Source: Streptomyces sp. ALI-76-A
GTDB taxonomy: Bacteria > Actinomycetota > Actinomycetes > Streptomycetales > Streptomycetaceae
Reading direction: 5' to 3'
DNA: 64,000 nt
NCBI RefSeq assembly: GCF_030287445.1
Contig: NZ_JASVWB010000002.1
Coordinates: 7,316,001-7,380,000, forward strand
Shown here: positions 51,929 to 61,764 of the stretch, piece after piece
Layout of the letters: every line of letters begins with the position of its first letter
How positions within the stretch are numbered: the stretch's first letter is position 1
Position numbers and translations under genes: made by a program
The notes under the pieces: model-generated
Seen by the model: the letters and a program-made list of their open reading frames with translations, nothing else
Database searches by the model: none
Told to the model about the DNA's origin: nothing

Positions 51929-52021
51929 GACACCCCTTGGTCTCGTCGCACGCGCCGTTGTCGGTGGCCGAGGCTAGCGTGAGGAGTGCGGTGCCCGACA
52001 ACGAGGCCGGAGGTGGCACAG

Positions 52022-52402
52022 GTGGCCGTGCCGAAGAGCGCCCTGAGGAAATGGGAGAAAGTGCGCGCGTTCGCGCTCGCGATGCCCGGCGCGACGGAGG
52101 AGTTCCCCTGGGGCGAGAGCGTCGCCAAGGTCGACAAGAAGGTGTTCGTCTTCCTCGGCGTCACCGACGGCGGCTATCCGCTGGGCGTGACGGTCAAGCT
52201 CAAGGACGAGGCCGCCCATGCCCACGCGCTGACCTGCCCGGGTGCCGAACCCGCCGGGTACGGCCTCGGGAAGTCCGGCTGGGTGAGGGTCCCGCTGGAG
52301 CCGCAGGGCGCCCCCGCCGCCGAGCTGCTGTGCGACTGGGTGGAGGAGAGCTACCGCGCGATAGCCACGAAGCGACGGACGGCGGAGCTGGACGCGCGCT
52401 GA
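52022..52402 (+). CDS. MmcQ/YjbR-family protein
   Basis: A 126-residue protein of the CyaY-like YjbR fold (ALAMPGATEEFPWGE, KVFVFLGV, SGWVRVPL). It is a DNA-binding-like or adaptor fold with no assigned function. The GTG at 52022 follows GGAGG at a good distance. Confidence 0.82.
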   Translation: MAVPKSALRKWEKVRAFALAMPGATEEFPWGESVAKVDKKVFVFLGVTDGGYPLGVTVKLKDEAAHAHALTCPGAEPAGYGLGKSGWVRVPLEPQGAPAAELLCDWVEESYRAIATKRRTAELDAR

Positions 52403-52510
52403 GGGACGGCGGGCCAACTGAGCGCTTGCTCGCCCAGGTCTTGTGCCGGCCGTACGGCGTTCCTAGCATCACTGGTGTTACATCGGTTGTGTCACATCTC
52501 TGGGGGCTGG

Positions 52511-53641
52511 ATGGCAACGACGCCAGGGCAGGGCCCGCTCACCGGCGTGCGCGTGGTCGAGCTGGCCGGTATCGGGCCCGGCCCGTTCGCCGCCATGCTC
52601 CTCGCCGACCTGGGCGCCGACGTGGTCCGCGTGGACCGGCCCGGCGGCCCCGGACTCGCGATCGATCCCGCGTACGACGTCACCAACCGGAACAAGCGCT
52701 CGGTGATCGTCGACCTGAAGGCGGCCGACGGCCCCGCCCGCGTCCTGGACCTCGCCGCGCACGCCGACATCCTCGTCGAGGGCTACCGGCCCCAGGTCGC
52801 CGAACGCCTCGGCGTCGGCCCCGAGGCGTGCCACGCCCGCAACCCGCGCCTCGTCTACGGCCGGATGACCGGCTGGGGCCAGCAGGGCCCCCTCGCCGCA
52901 CGCGCGGGCCACGACATCGCCTACATCGCCGTCACCGGCACCCTCGGCATGATCGGTGCCCCGGACGGGCCCCCTGCCGTCCCCGCCAACCTGCTCGGGG
53001 ACTACGCGGGCGGCTCCCTCTACCTCGTCGTCGGAATCCTCGCCGCCCTCCACCACGCGCGCGCGAGCGGCACCGGCCAGGTCGTGGACGCCGCCATCGT
53101 CGACGGCACCGCCCACCTCTCCGCGATGATCCACGGCATGCTCGCCGCCGGCGGCTGGCAGGACCGGCGCGGGGCCAACCTCCTGGACGGCGGCTGCCCC
53201 TACTACGGCACCTACGAGACCGCCGACGGCCGTCACATGGCGGTCGGCGCCCTCGAACCGCAGTTCTACGACACGTTCCTGGACCTGCTCGGCCTCACGG
53301 ACTTCGCCACGGCCCGCAAGGACTGGACCCGCTGGAGCGAACTGCGCGAGGCGGTCGCCGCCCGCTTCAGGACCCGTACCCGCGACGAGTGGACGGAGGT
53401 CTTCGAGGGCACCGACGCCTGCGTGGCCCCCGTCCTGTCGCTGCGCGAGGCCCCGCACCACCCGCACCTCGCCGCGCGCGGCACCTTCACCGACCACGGC
53501 GGCATCACCCAGCCCGCGCCCGCCCCCCGCTTCTCGGCGACCCCGACGGCGGTCCGCGCCGGCCCCGCCCGGCCCGGCGCCGACACGGCGGACGTGGCCC
53601 GCGACTGGGACGTACCGGACCTCCTGAAGGGCCCCGAATGA
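52511..53641 (+). CDS. CaiB/BaiF-family CoA transferase (alpha-methylacyl-CoA racemase-like)
   Basis: A 376-residue class III CoA-transferase-fold protein. The N-terminal signature is GVRVVELAGIGPGPFAAMLLADLGADVVRVD, read in overlapping parts, and GHDIAYIA and GQVVDAAIVDG are conserved. The racemase subgroup keeps catalytic His and Asp in these segments. It opens a fatty-acid operon with the remnant minigene, fadA and fadB. The ATG at 52511 follows a G-rich stretch. Confidence 0.86.
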   Translation: MATTPGQGPLTGVRVVELAGIGPGPFAAMLLADLGADVVRVDRPGGPGLAIDPAYDVTNRNKRSVIVDLKAADGPARVLDLAAHADILVEGYRPQVAERLGVGPEACHARNPRLVYGRMTGWGQQGPLAARAGHDIAYIAVTGTLGMIGAPDGPPAVPANLLGDYAGGSLYLVVGILAALHHARASGTGQVVDAAIVDGTAHLSAMIHGMLAAGGWQDRRGANLLDGGCPYYGTYETADGRHMAVGALEPQFYDTFLDLLGLTDFATARKDWTRWSELREAVAARFRTRTRDEWTEVFEGTDACVAPVLSLREAPHHPHLAARGTFTDHGGITQPAPAPRFSATPTAVRAGPARPGADTADVARDWDVPDLLKGPE

Positions 53642-53700
53642 AGCGGCGGATCCTCACCCCCGAGCACGACGACTTCTCCCCCGAAAGGCTTGACCTGTGA
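53638..53700 (+). pseudogene. Twenty-codon remnant of an acyl-CoA dehydrogenase gene
   Basis: [13 protein letters not shown] resembles the start of an acyl-CoA dehydrogenase (MKRTxFxxEHxxF), followed at once by seven residues and a stop. Its ATG overlaps the CaiB stop (ATGA) and its TGA overlaps the fadA GTG (GTGA). The middle of the gene, several hundred codons, is missing, but the frame and both couplings are intact. It also contains the fadA ribosome-binding site. The family call rests on 13 residues plus context. Confidence 0.6.
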
Positions 53701-54911
53701 GCACCGAAGCGTACGTGTACGACGCGATCCGCACCCCGCGCGGCCGCGGCAAGGCGAGCGGCGCCCTGCACGGCACCAAGCCCATCGACCTGGTCGTCGG
53801 GCTCATCCACGAGATCCGTGACCGCTTCCCGGGTCTGGACCCGGCCGCCGTCGACGACATCGTCCTGGGCGTCGTCGGCCCGGTCGGCGACCAGGGCTCC
53901 GACATCGCCCGGATCGCCGCCATCGCCGCCGGACTGCCGGACACGGTCGCGGGCGTCCAGGAGAACCGCTTCTGTGCCTCGGGCCTGGAAGCCGTCAACA
54001 TGGCCGCAGCGAAGATCCGTTCGGGCTGGGAGGACCTGGTCCTCGCGGGCGGCGTGGAGTCCATGTCCCGGGTGCCGATGGCCTCGGACGGCGGCGCCTG
54101 GTTCAACGACCCGATGACGAACCTCGCCGTCAACTTCGTGCCGCAGGGCATCGGCGCCGACCTCATCGCCACCATCGAGGGCTTCTCCCGGCGGGACGTC
54201 GACGAGTACGCCGCCCTCTCGCAGGAGCGGGCGGCCACCGCCTGGAAGGAGGGCCGCTTCGACCGTTCCGTCGTCCCCGTGAAGGACCGCGCCGGGCTGG
54301 TCGTCCTCGACCACGACGAGCACCCGCGCCCCGGCACCACCGCCGACTCGCTGGCCACGCTGAAGCCGTCCTTCGCGGACATCGGAGACCTGGGCGGCTT
54401 CGACGCCGTGGCCCTGCAGAAGTACCACTGGGTGGAGAAGATCGACCACGTCCACCACGCGGGCAACTCCTCCGGCATCGTCGACGGCGCCTCGCTGGTC
54501 GCCATCGGCTCGAAGGAGATCGGCGAGCGCCACGGGCTCACCCCGCGCGCGCGGATCGTCTCCGCCGCCGTCTCCGGCTCCGAGCCCACCATCATGCTCA
54601 CCGGCCCCGCGCCCGCCACCCGCAAGGCGCTCGCACGGGCCGGGCTGACCATCGACGACATCGACCTGGTCGAGATCAACGAGGCCTTCGCGGCGGTCGT
54701 CCTGCGCTTCGTGAAGGACATGGGCCTGACCCTCGACAAGGTCAACGTCAACGGCGGCGCCATCGCGCTGGGCCACCCGCTCGGTGCCACCGGCGCCATG
54801 ATCCTCGGCTCCCTCGTCGACGAACTGGAGCGCCAGGACAAGCGGTACGGCCTCGCCACCCTGTGCGTCGGCGGCGGCATGGGCATCGCCACGATCGTCG
54901 AACGCGTCTGA
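53697..54911 (+). CDS. fadA: Acetyl-CoA C-acyltransferase (thiolase)
   Basis: A 404-residue thiolase that cleaves 3-ketoacyl-CoA. The nucleophilic Cys93 lies in [18 protein letters not shown] and [14 protein letters not shown] contain other active-site residues, and the second Cys is in LCVGGGMG near the end. The GTG at 53697 overlaps the remnant minigene. It pairs with fadB as the alpha2-beta2 fatty-acid oxidation complex. Confidence 0.92.
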   Translation: MSTEAYVYDAIRTPRGRGKASGALHGTKPIDLVVGLIHEIRDRFPGLDPAAVDDIVLGVVGPVGDQGSDIARIAAIAAGLPDTVAGVQENRFCASGLEAVNMAAAKIRSGWEDLVLAGGVESMSRVPMASDGGAWFNDPMTNLAVNFVPQGIGADLIATIEGFSRRDVDEYAALSQERAATAWKEGRFDRSVVPVKDRAGLVVLDHDEHPRPGTTADSLATLKPSFADIGDLGGFDAVALQKYHWVEKIDHVHHAGNSSGIVDGASLVAIGSKEIGERHGLTPRARIVSAAVSGSEPTIMLTGPAPATRKALARAGLTIDDIDLVEINEAFAAVVLRFVKDMGLTLDKVNVNGGAIALGHPLGATGAMILGSLVDELERQDKRYGLATLCVGGGMGIATIVERV

Positions 54912-54957
54912 ATCCCCGGCGGAATTCGGAACCGAGAGACCTCTACGGAGACCCTTC

Positions 54958-57153
54958 ATGACACAGAGCACCACCATCCGCTGGGAACAGGACCGCACCG
55001 GCGTCGTCACCCTCGTCCTCGACGACCCGCACCAGTCCGCGAACACCATGAACCAGGCGTTCCGCGACTCCCTCGCGGTGATCACCGACCGCCTGGAGGC
55101 CGAGAAGGACACCATCCGCGGCATCATCGTCACCTCCGCGAAGAAGACCTTCTTCGCCGGTGGCGACCTGCGCGACCTGATCCGGGTCACGCCCGAGACC
55201 GCCCAGGACCTGTTCGACGGCGGCATGGCGATCAAGCGGAACCTGCGCCGCATCGAGACCCTCGGCAAGCCGGTCGTCGCCGCCCTGAACGGCGCGGCCC
55301 TCGGCGGCGGCTACGAGATCGCCCTCGCCTGCCATCACCGCATCGCCCTGGACGCGCCCGGCTCGAAGATCGGCTGCCCCGAGGTCACCCTGGGCCTGCT
55401 CCCCGGAGGCGGCGGCGTCGTCCGCGCGGTACGCCTGCTCGGCATCGCCGACGCGCTGCTGAAGGTCCTCCTCCAGGGCACCCAGTACAGCCCGCGGCGC
55501 GCCCTGGAGAACGGCCTGGTCGACGACGTGGCCGCCACGCGGGAGGAGCTGCTCGCCAAGGCCCGCGCCTACATCGAGGCACACCCCGAGTCCCGGCAGC
55601 CCTGGGACCGGCCGGGCTACCGCATCCCGGGCGGCACCCCCGCCCACCCCAAGTTCGCGGCGAACCTGCCCGCCTTCCCGGCCACGCTGCGCAAGCAGAC
55701 CGACGGCGCCCCCTACCCGGCCCCGCGGAGCATCCTCGCCGCCGCCGTCGAGGGCTCCCAGGTCGACTTCGAGACCGCGCAGGTCGTCGAGGCCCGCTAC
55801 TTCGTCGAACTGGCCGCCGGCCAGACCTCGAAGAACATGATCCAGGCGTTCTTCTTCGACCTCCAGGCCGTCAACTCCGGCGCCAACCGCCCGAAGGGAC
55901 ACGAGTCCCGCCAGGTCCGCAGGGTCGCCGTCCTCGGCGCCGGGATGATGGGCGCGGGCATCGCCTACGCGTGCGCCCGCGCGGGCATCGACGTCGTCCT
56001 GAAGGACGTGTCCCTGGAAGCGGCCGTCAAGGGCAAGGGGCACTCCGAGAAGCTGTGCGCCAAGGCCGTGACCCGGGGCCGTACCACCCAGGAGAAGGCG
56101 GACACGCTGCTCGGGCGCATCACCCCGACGGCCGACCCCGCCGACCTCGCGGGCTGCGACGCCGTCATCGAGGCCGTCTTCGAGGACACCTCGCTCAAGC
56201 ACAAGGTGTTCCAGGAGATCCAGCACCTCGTCGAGCCGGACGCGCTGCTCTGCTCCAACACCTCCACCCTGCCCATCACCGCGCTGGCCGAAGGCGTGGA
56301 GCGCCAGGCCGACTTCATCGGACTGCACTTCTTCTCGCCGGTCGACCGGATGCCCCTCGTCGAGATCATCAAGGGCGAACGCACCGGCGACGAAGCCCTC
56401 GCGCGCGCCTTCGACCTGGTCCGGCAGATCAACAAGACGCCGATCGTCGTCAACGACTCGCGCGGCTTCTTCACCTCCCGCGTCATCGGGCACTTCCTCA
56501 ACGAGGGGGTCGCGATGGTCGGCGAGGGCATCGAGCCCGCGTCGGTCGAGCAGGCGGCGGCCCAGGCGGGCTACCCGGCCAAGGTGCTGTCCCTGATGGA
56601 CGAGCTGACGCTCACCCTCGCCCGCAGGATCCGCCAGGAGACCAGGCGGGCGGTCGAGGAGACGGGCGGCACCTGGACGCCCCACCCCGCCGACGCCGTC
56701 ATCGACCGCATGGTCGACGAGTTCGGGCGCACCGGCCGCAGCGGCGGCGCGGGCTTCTACGCGTACGGGGAGGACGGCGGGCGGACGGGACTGTGGCCGG
56801 GCCTGCGCGAGCACTTCACGCGCGCGGGAGCCGAGATCCCCTTCCGGGACATGCAGGAACGCATGCTGTTCGCCGAGGCGCTCGACACCGTCAGGCTCCT
56901 CGAAGAGGGCGTGCTGACCTCCGTCGCGGACGCCAACATCGGCTCGATCCTCGGCATCGGCTTCCCGGGCTGGACCGGCGGGGTCCTGCAATACATCAAC
57001 GGCTACGACGGCGGCACCGGGGCGGGTGCGGGCCTGCCCGCCTTCGTGGCACGCGCGCGTGAACTCGCCGAGCGCTACGGGGAGCGGTTCACGCCTCCGG
57101 CGCTGCTGGTCGACAAGGCGGAGAAGGGGGAGACCTTCAGCGACAACCGCTGA
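54958..57153 (+). CDS. fadB: Multifunctional fatty-acid oxidation enzyme (enoyl-CoA hydratase / 3-hydroxyacyl-CoA dehydrogenase)
   Basis: A 731-residue fusion. Residues about 10-200 are a crotonase domain (FFAGGDLRDLIRV, GAALGGGYEIALACHHRIA, GCPEVTLGLLPGGGG). Residues about 320-620 are the 3-hydroxyacyl-CoA dehydrogenase (VAVLGAGMMGAGIAYACA for NAD, SNTSTLPIT, GLHFFSPVDRMPLVEII), with a C-terminal extension to 731. It is separated from fadA by 46 bases including GGAGA before the ATG. Confidence 0.92.
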   Translation: MTQSTTIRWEQDRTGVVTLVLDDPHQSANTMNQAFRDSLAVITDRLEAEKDTIRGIIVTSAKKTFFAGGDLRDLIRVTPETAQDLFDGGMAIKRNLRRIETLGKPVVAALNGAALGGGYEIALACHHRIALDAPGSKIGCPEVTLGLLPGGGGVVRAVRLLGIADALLKVLLQGTQYSPRRALENGLVDDVAATREELLAKARAYIEAHPESRQPWDRPGYRIPGGTPAHPKFAANLPAFPATLRKQTDGAPYPAPRSILAAAVEGSQVDFETAQVVEARYFVELAAGQTSKNMIQAFFFDLQAVNSGANRPKGHESRQVRRVAVLGAGMMGAGIAYACARAGIDVVLKDVSLEAAVKGKGHSEKLCAKAVTRGRTTQEKADTLLGRITPTADPADLAGCDAVIEAVFEDTSLKHKVFQEIQHLVEPDALLCSNTSTLPITALAEGVERQADFIGLHFFSPVDRMPLVEIIKGERTGDEALARAFDLVRQINKTPIVVNDSRGFFTSRVIGHFLNEGVAMVGEGIEPASVEQAAAQAGYPAKVLSLMDELTLTLARRIRQETRRAVEETGGTWTPHPADAVIDRMVDEFGRTGRSGGAGFYAYGEDGGRTGLWPGLREHFTRAGAEIPFRDMQERMLFAEALDTVRLLEEGVLTSVADANIGSILGIGFPGWTGGVLQYINGYDGGTGAGAGLPAFVARARELAERYGERFTPPALLVDKAEKGETFSDNR

Positions 57154-57211
57154 CCGCGCGGACGCGGGCGGGTGCGGCGCCCGCCCGCCACAGCCCGCCC
57201 GCCCCGCGCCC

Positions 57212-57236
57212 GGGCGTCCCGACGGCCGGGACGCCC
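57212..57236. terminator. Terminator after fadB
   Basis: GGGCGTCCCG and CGGGACGCCC are perfect ten-base arms around ACGGC, followed by CCTTGTG. It probably ends the CaiB-fadA-fadB transcript. Confidence 0.75.
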
Positions 57237-57278
57237 CCTTGTGCCCCGCCCGCCGGTCACCGCACTCGGCCCACGGAG

Positions 57279-57400
57279 ACGCGGACCACGCCGGTGACCG
57301 GAGCGGCACAGGGCCTCGGACAGGAGCTCGCCGTCGCACTCGCCGGACGCGGCTACCGGGTGGCCGTGCTCGACGTGTCAGGCGGACCGGCTCACGCTGA
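57279..57400 (+). pseudogene. Remnant of a short-chain dehydrogenase gene
   Basis: The frame encodes TTPVTGAAQGLGQELAVALAGRG and YRVAVLDV, the nucleotide-binding start of a short-chain dehydrogenase, with no ATG. After about residue 35 the similarity stops. A 20-base element (GTGTCAGGCGGACCGG(C)) ending the fragment is repeated 40 bases later at 57416, inside the end of the MerR gene. Confidence 0.55.
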
Positions 57401-57418
57401 CCCGGTGCGCCGGGCGTG

Positions 57419-58210
57419 TCAGGCGGACCGGCCCACGGCCGGCTCCGAGGCGCTCGACGTGCCGGGTGACCCGGCCACCGGCGCCCGCGCGGGCGTGAGC
57501 CACTCGCGCAGCTCCTCCTTCAGCGACCGCTGGAAGGTGGTCAGCAGCGCCTGCACCACCAAGGGCCGCATGTGCTCGGACAGCGATCTCACGTCCCGCG
57601 CGTCCCGCTCCGCGACCTCGTCGTGGAAGAGCCGCGCCAGCTCGCGCGCCGCCGCCCGCGAGTGCTCGACGAGCACCTGCCGCGACGCGAGGATCGCCTC
57701 CTGCGACAGCGGTACGTCGAGCAGCCGCACGCCGAGCCGCAGCAGCCCGAGATCGACGCGGTACCCGTCACCGCCGTCACCGCCGTCACCGCCGTCGCCG
57801 TCGTCGGCCCGGACCACGTCCATCGCGGCGAGCCGCGCCACCTCGTCGTCGTCCAGCTCCCGCCCCGCCCGCCGCTGGAGTTCCTCCCGGGTGACCGTCT
57901 CCACCGTGTCCGGGGCCCAGGAGGCCACCACGGCGCGGTGGATGGCGAGGTCGTGCGGGCTCAGTCCGGGCGGCAGCCGGTCCAGGTAGCGCTCGATGGC
58001 CGCCAGTGTCATGCCCTGCTGCTGCAACTCCTCGATGAGAGCGAGCCGCGCGAGGTGGTCCCGCCCGTAGTGACCGACGCGCCGTGGACCGAGCTCCGGC
58101 GGGGGCAGCAGACCCTTGGTGCCGTAGAAGCGGACCGTGCGGACCGTGACCCCCGCGCGCGCGGCCAGCTCGTCGATCGTGAGGGTCGGCTCCCCGGTGT
58201 CGGTCGTCAT
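57419..58210 (-). CDS. MerR-family transcriptional regulator
   Basis: A 263-residue regulator. The MerR winged helix covers residues about 9-75 (TIDELAARAGVTVRTVRFYGTKGLLPPP). A DGDGGDGGDGGDG stretch near 140 comes from nine-base repeats at about 57768-57800. The C-terminal part is helical, and no effector domain is recognised. It is divergent from the amino acid permease gene. Confidence 0.86.
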   Translation of the reverse strand: MTTDTGEPTLTIDELAARAGVTVRTVRFYGTKGLLPPPELGPRRVGHYGRDHLARLALIEELQQQGMTLAAIERYLDRLPPGLSPHDLAIHRAVVASWAPDTVETVTREELQRRAGRELDDDEVARLAAMDVVRADDGDGGDGGDGGDGYRVDLGLLRLGVRLLDVPLSQEAILASRQVLVEHSRAAARELARLFHDEVAERDARDVRSLSEHMRPLVVQALLTTFQRSLKEELREWLTPARAPVAGSPGTSSASEPAVGRSA

Positions 58211-58454
58211 GTGCAGCAGTATCGCTGTCTCACCGAAGCTGTGTCACCGACGATGTGAAGCTTCTCCGGAGTTCCGCCGGGGGCCCTCGGTGCCCCTGTG
58301 AAGGTTTCGCCGTGTGAGGTGTGCCATCGCGTGCCGGGCGCCTGCCGGGGGAAGGCGCCCCGTCGGCCCGTGCCCCGACCGGGGACGCGCGCCGCGACAC
58401 GTCCGGACACCCGAGCGGGACCCGCCGGGGGCGCACCAGAGAGTGGAACCACCC

Positions 58455-59921
58455 GTGAGCAAGGACGCCGTGGAATCGGCACAGGTCGCCTCCCGCACCG
58501 ACGTGGCACAGGTGCCCGCGGACGCGGGCGACGCCGGCTACAGCAAGGACCTCAAGGCCCGTCACGTCAACATGATCGCCATCGGCGGCGCGATCGGCAC
58601 CGGCCTCTTCCTGGGCGCCGGCGGCCGTCTGCACAGCGCGGGCCCCGCGCTCGCGCTCGCCTATCTCGTCTGCGGCGTCTTCGCCTTCTTCGTGGTGCGG
58701 GCGCTCGGCGAACTCGTCCTCTACCGTCCCTCCTCCGGCTCGTTCGTGTCGTACGCGCGCGAGTTCCTCGGCGAGAAGGGCGCGTACGTCGCCGGCTGGA
58801 TGTACTTCCTGAACTGGTCGACGACCGGGATCGCCGACATCACCGCCATCGCGCTGTACACGCACTACTGGAGCCTGTTCACCGACATCCCGCAGTGGGT
58901 GCTCGCCCTGATCGCCCTCGCGGTGGTCCTCGCGGTGAACCTGATCTCGGTGAAGTACTTCGGCGAGATGGAGTTCTGGTTCGCGATCATCAAGGTGGCC
59001 ACCCTCGTCGGGTTCATGCTGATCGGCGTCTTCCTGCTGGCCACCCAGCGCGAGGTGGGCGGGCGGACCCCGGGCACGAGCGTGATCACCGACAACGGCG
59101 GCGTCCTTCCGCACGGTGTGCTGCCGGTCGTCCTCGTGATGCAGGGCGTGATCTTCGCGTACGCCGCCCTGGAACTGGTCGGCGTCGCCGCGGGCGAGAC
59201 CGCCGAGCCGGAGAAGGTCGTCCCGCGCGCGGTGAACTCCATCATGTGGCGGGTCGGCCTGTTCTACGTCGGCTCGGTCGTCCTCCTCGCCCTCCTCCTG
59301 CCCGGCTCCGCCTACTCGGCCGACGAGAGCCCCTTCGTCACGGTCCTGTCGAAGATCGGCGTCCCGGCGGCCGGCGACGTGATGAACCTGGTGGTGCTGA
59401 CCGCCGCCATGTCGTCCCTGAACTCGGGCCTGTACTCCACCGGGCGCATCCTGCGTTCCATGGCGATGGCGGGCTCGGCGCCACGGTTCACCGCCCGGAT
59501 GAACCGCAGCCAGGTGCCCTACGGCGGCATCCTGCTGACCTGCGGGGTGTGCGTGCTCGGCGTCGGCCTGAACTACCTCATGCCCAGCCAGGCCTTCGAG
59601 ATCGTGCTGAACGTCGCCTCCCTGGGCATCATCAGCACCTGGGTGAGCATCATGGTGTGCCACCTGGTCTTCGTCCGCCGGGCCCGGGCCGGTCTGCTGG
59701 CCCGCCCCTCCTTCCGCCTGCCGTTCAGCCCGGCCACGGAGATCACCACGATCGCCTTCCTCCTCGCCTGCCTCGGCATGATGGCCAACGACCCCGAGAT
59801 CGGCCGCAGGACCCTGCTCCTCATCCCCGTCATCGCCCTCCTGCTGATCGCCGGCTGGTTCGGCGTCCGACGCAGGGTGTCGCAGACGGCGGACAACGAA
59901 CTGTCCGGCTTCACGAAGTAG
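58455..59921 (+). CDS. APC-family amino acid permease (CycA/AnsP-like)
   Basis: A 488-residue transporter with 12 membrane helices. The consensus start of the amino acid transporter family is visible ([24 protein letters not shown]), as are [23 protein letters not shown] and [14 protein letters not shown]. It resembles D-serine/D-alanine/glycine and asparagine permeases. GTG at 58455 begins VSKDAVESA; a frame from 58314 is less likely. Confidence 0.88.
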   Translation: MSKDAVESAQVASRTDVAQVPADAGDAGYSKDLKARHVNMIAIGGAIGTGLFLGAGGRLHSAGPALALAYLVCGVFAFFVVRALGELVLYRPSSGSFVSYAREFLGEKGAYVAGWMYFLNWSTTGIADITAIALYTHYWSLFTDIPQWVLALIALAVVLAVNLISVKYFGEMEFWFAIIKVATLVGFMLIGVFLLATQREVGGRTPGTSVITDNGGVLPHGVLPVVLVMQGVIFAYAALELVGVAAGETAEPEKVVPRAVNSIMWRVGLFYVGSVVLLALLLPGSAYSADESPFVTVLSKIGVPAAGDVMNLVVLTAAMSSLNSGLYSTGRILRSMAMAGSAPRFTARMNRSQVPYGGILLTCGVCVLGVGLNYLMPSQAFEIVLNVASLGIISTWVSIMVCHLVFVRRARAGLLARPSFRLPFSPATEITTIAFLLACLGMMANDPEIGRRTLLLIPVIALLLIAGWFGVRRRVSQTADNELSGFTK

Positions 59922-59992
59922 CGGACAGGTGCGCGTGTGCCGGTGGTGCCGCCCGCTTCCCCGCCCTCGGCTCTGCCGGCGAACGCCCAGGG

Positions 59993-60055
59993 AGGCCCCC
60001 GAGGGGCGCGGGAAACCGCGCGACCAGCGCCCACGACCCGCACCCACCCACCACG
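59993..60055. repeat. Streptomyces intergenic REP-like element
   Basis: The stretch around GAGGGGCGCGGGAAACCGCGCGA and the following CCAGC, Pro-codon-like CCCAC tail matches a dispersed palindromic intergenic element familiar from many Streptomyces genomes. It lies between the convergent permease and peptidase genes and can fold through CGCG arms. Confidence 0.6.
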
Positions 60056-60095
60056 CTCAGCCCGACGGCCCCCGGACCCCGGGCGCACGCGAGTC

Positions 60096-61589
60096 TCACC
60101 GCGCGTGCACGCCGTTCGTCGCCGCGATCTTCGCCCACGACTTCGGCGGTACGGCCACCGCCGCACCCCGCGCCACGGACGCGTCGCGGGCCGCGGCCGC
60201 CGTCGGCTTCACCGGCTGGTACAGCCAGGTGTCGAACAGCGCGGCCAACGATGTGCCGGACACCTGTTCGGCGTACTCCCGGAAGTCGGCCACCGACGCG
60301 TTGCCGTGCGCATACGTCCGCGGCCAGCCCTTCAGGACGGCGAAGAACGCCTCGTCGCCGATCTCCTCGCGCAGCGCCTGCACAGCTAGCGCGCCCCGGT
60401 CGTAGACCGCGAGATGGAACTGGTTCTCCGGCCCCGGATCACCGGGCCGCACCGTCCAGAACGGGTCGTCGGCCGGGTGCGAGGCGTACACGTGGTCGGC
60501 GAGCTCCCGCGTGGTGCCCTCGCCCTCGTGCTCGGACCACAGCCACTGCGCGTACCGCGCGAAGCCCTCGTTGATCCAGATGTCCTTCCAGCCCGCGACG
60601 GACACCAGGTCGCCGTACCACTGGTGGGCCAGCTCGTGCACGACCACGGAGGTGTTCGACCCGTTCGCGAACTGCCGGGGGCTGTAGAAGGGCCGGGTCT
60701 GCGTCTCCAGCGCGTACCCGGTGGTCACGTTCGGGACGTACCCGCCGAGCGCGTTGTACGGATACGGCCCGAAGTACCCGGTCAGCCAGTCCGCGATCTC
60801 CCCGGTCCGCTCGATGCTCGCCCGGGCCGCGCCGGCGTGGTCGCCCAGGTCCTTGCTGTAGGCGTTCAGGACCGGAACGCCGCTCTCGGTCGTCCCGGTC
60901 GTGACGTCGAACCGGCCGACGGCCAGCGTCGCGAGATACGTGGCCTGCGGCTTGTTCGACCGCCAGCTGTACCGCGTCCAGCCGGCCCGTGAACTCGTCG
61001 ACTGGAGCGTGCCGTTGGAGATGGCCTGGGTGCCGTCGGGCACCTGCGCCGACACGTCGTAGGTGGCCTTGTCGAGGGGGTGGTCGTTGCTGGGGAACCA
61101 CCACCAGGCCGCCTCCGGCTCGTTCGCCGCGACCCCGCCGTCCGGTGTGCGCAGCCAGTTGGTGAAGCCGTACGCCCGCTTCGACGACGGCACACCGCTG
61201 TAGCGCACCACGATCGTGACCGCGGTGCCCTTGGCCAGCGGGGTCTTCGGCGTGATCTCCAGTTCGTGCTCGCCGGAGGTGGCGAACGCCGCGCGCACGC
61301 CGTCCACCCGCACCTCGCTGACGTCCAGCAGGAAGTCCAGGTCGAACCGCGACAGGTCCTGCGTGGTGCGGGCCAGCAGCGTCGCCGTCCCCTGCAACTC
61401 GTCCGTCCGCGGCTGGTACTTGAGCCGCAGGTCGTAGTGGGAGACGTCGTATCCGCCGTTGCCGTAGTCCGGGTAGTAGGGGTCACCGATGCCCGGTGCG
61501 CCGGGGGAGTGGCTCGCGGCCGACGCCGGGATCGCCAGCAGCAGCGAGGCCGCGGCGAGAGCGCCCGGCGCGAAGATTCTGCGGTGCAC
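60096..61589 (-). CDS. Secreted M1-family zinc aminopeptidase
   Basis: A 497-residue exported metallopeptidase. The signal peptide ends near residue 25 (AIPASAASHS). The zinc site is HELAHQWYGD with the third ligand in NEGFARY 18 residues later. The usual GAMEN-type segment reads as YALETQTRP. The C-terminal ERAP-like region is missing, as in the short Streptomyces members. GTG at 61589. Confidence 0.9.
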   Translation of the reverse strand: MHRRIFAPGALAAASLLLAIPASAASHSPGAPGIGDPYYPDYGNGGYDVSHYDLRLKYQPRTDELQGTATLLARTTQDLSRFDLDFLLDVSEVRVDGVRAAFATSGEHELEITPKTPLAKGTAVTIVVRYSGVPSSKRAYGFTNWLRTPDGGVAANEPEAAWWWFPSNDHPLDKATYDVSAQVPDGTQAISNGTLQSTSSRAGWTRYSWRSNKPQATYLATLAVGRFDVTTGTTESGVPVLNAYSKDLGDHAGAARASIERTGEIADWLTGYFGPYPYNALGGYVPNVTTGYALETQTRPFYSPRQFANGSNTSVVVHELAHQWYGDLVSVAGWKDIWINEGFARYAQWLWSEHEGEGTTRELADHVYASHPADDPFWTVRPGDPGPENQFHLAVYDRGALAVQALREEIGDEAFFAVLKGWPRTYAHGNASVADFREYAEQVSGTSLAALFDTWLYQPVKPTAAAARDASVARGAAVAVPPKSWAKIAATNGVHAR

Positions 61590-61764
61590 GAAAGCTCCAA
61601 GTCGTAGGTGCCCGAAGTCCGTTCGCAGCCTATTGAGTCCCTGTGGGCCCGGACCTGTCCATGGCCGCCGCTGTCACACGCATGCCATTCGGCCGTCATC
61701 CCCGCGCGGACGTCCCGACCGCACCACGCGCGCTGACGCCCCCTTTCTGCACGGGAGTTGACCG

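Noticed and set aside
54943..57339. Nearly 800-codon open frame antisense to fadB
   Set aside because: It mirrors the third-position bias of fadB and has no recognisable domain or ribosome-binding site.
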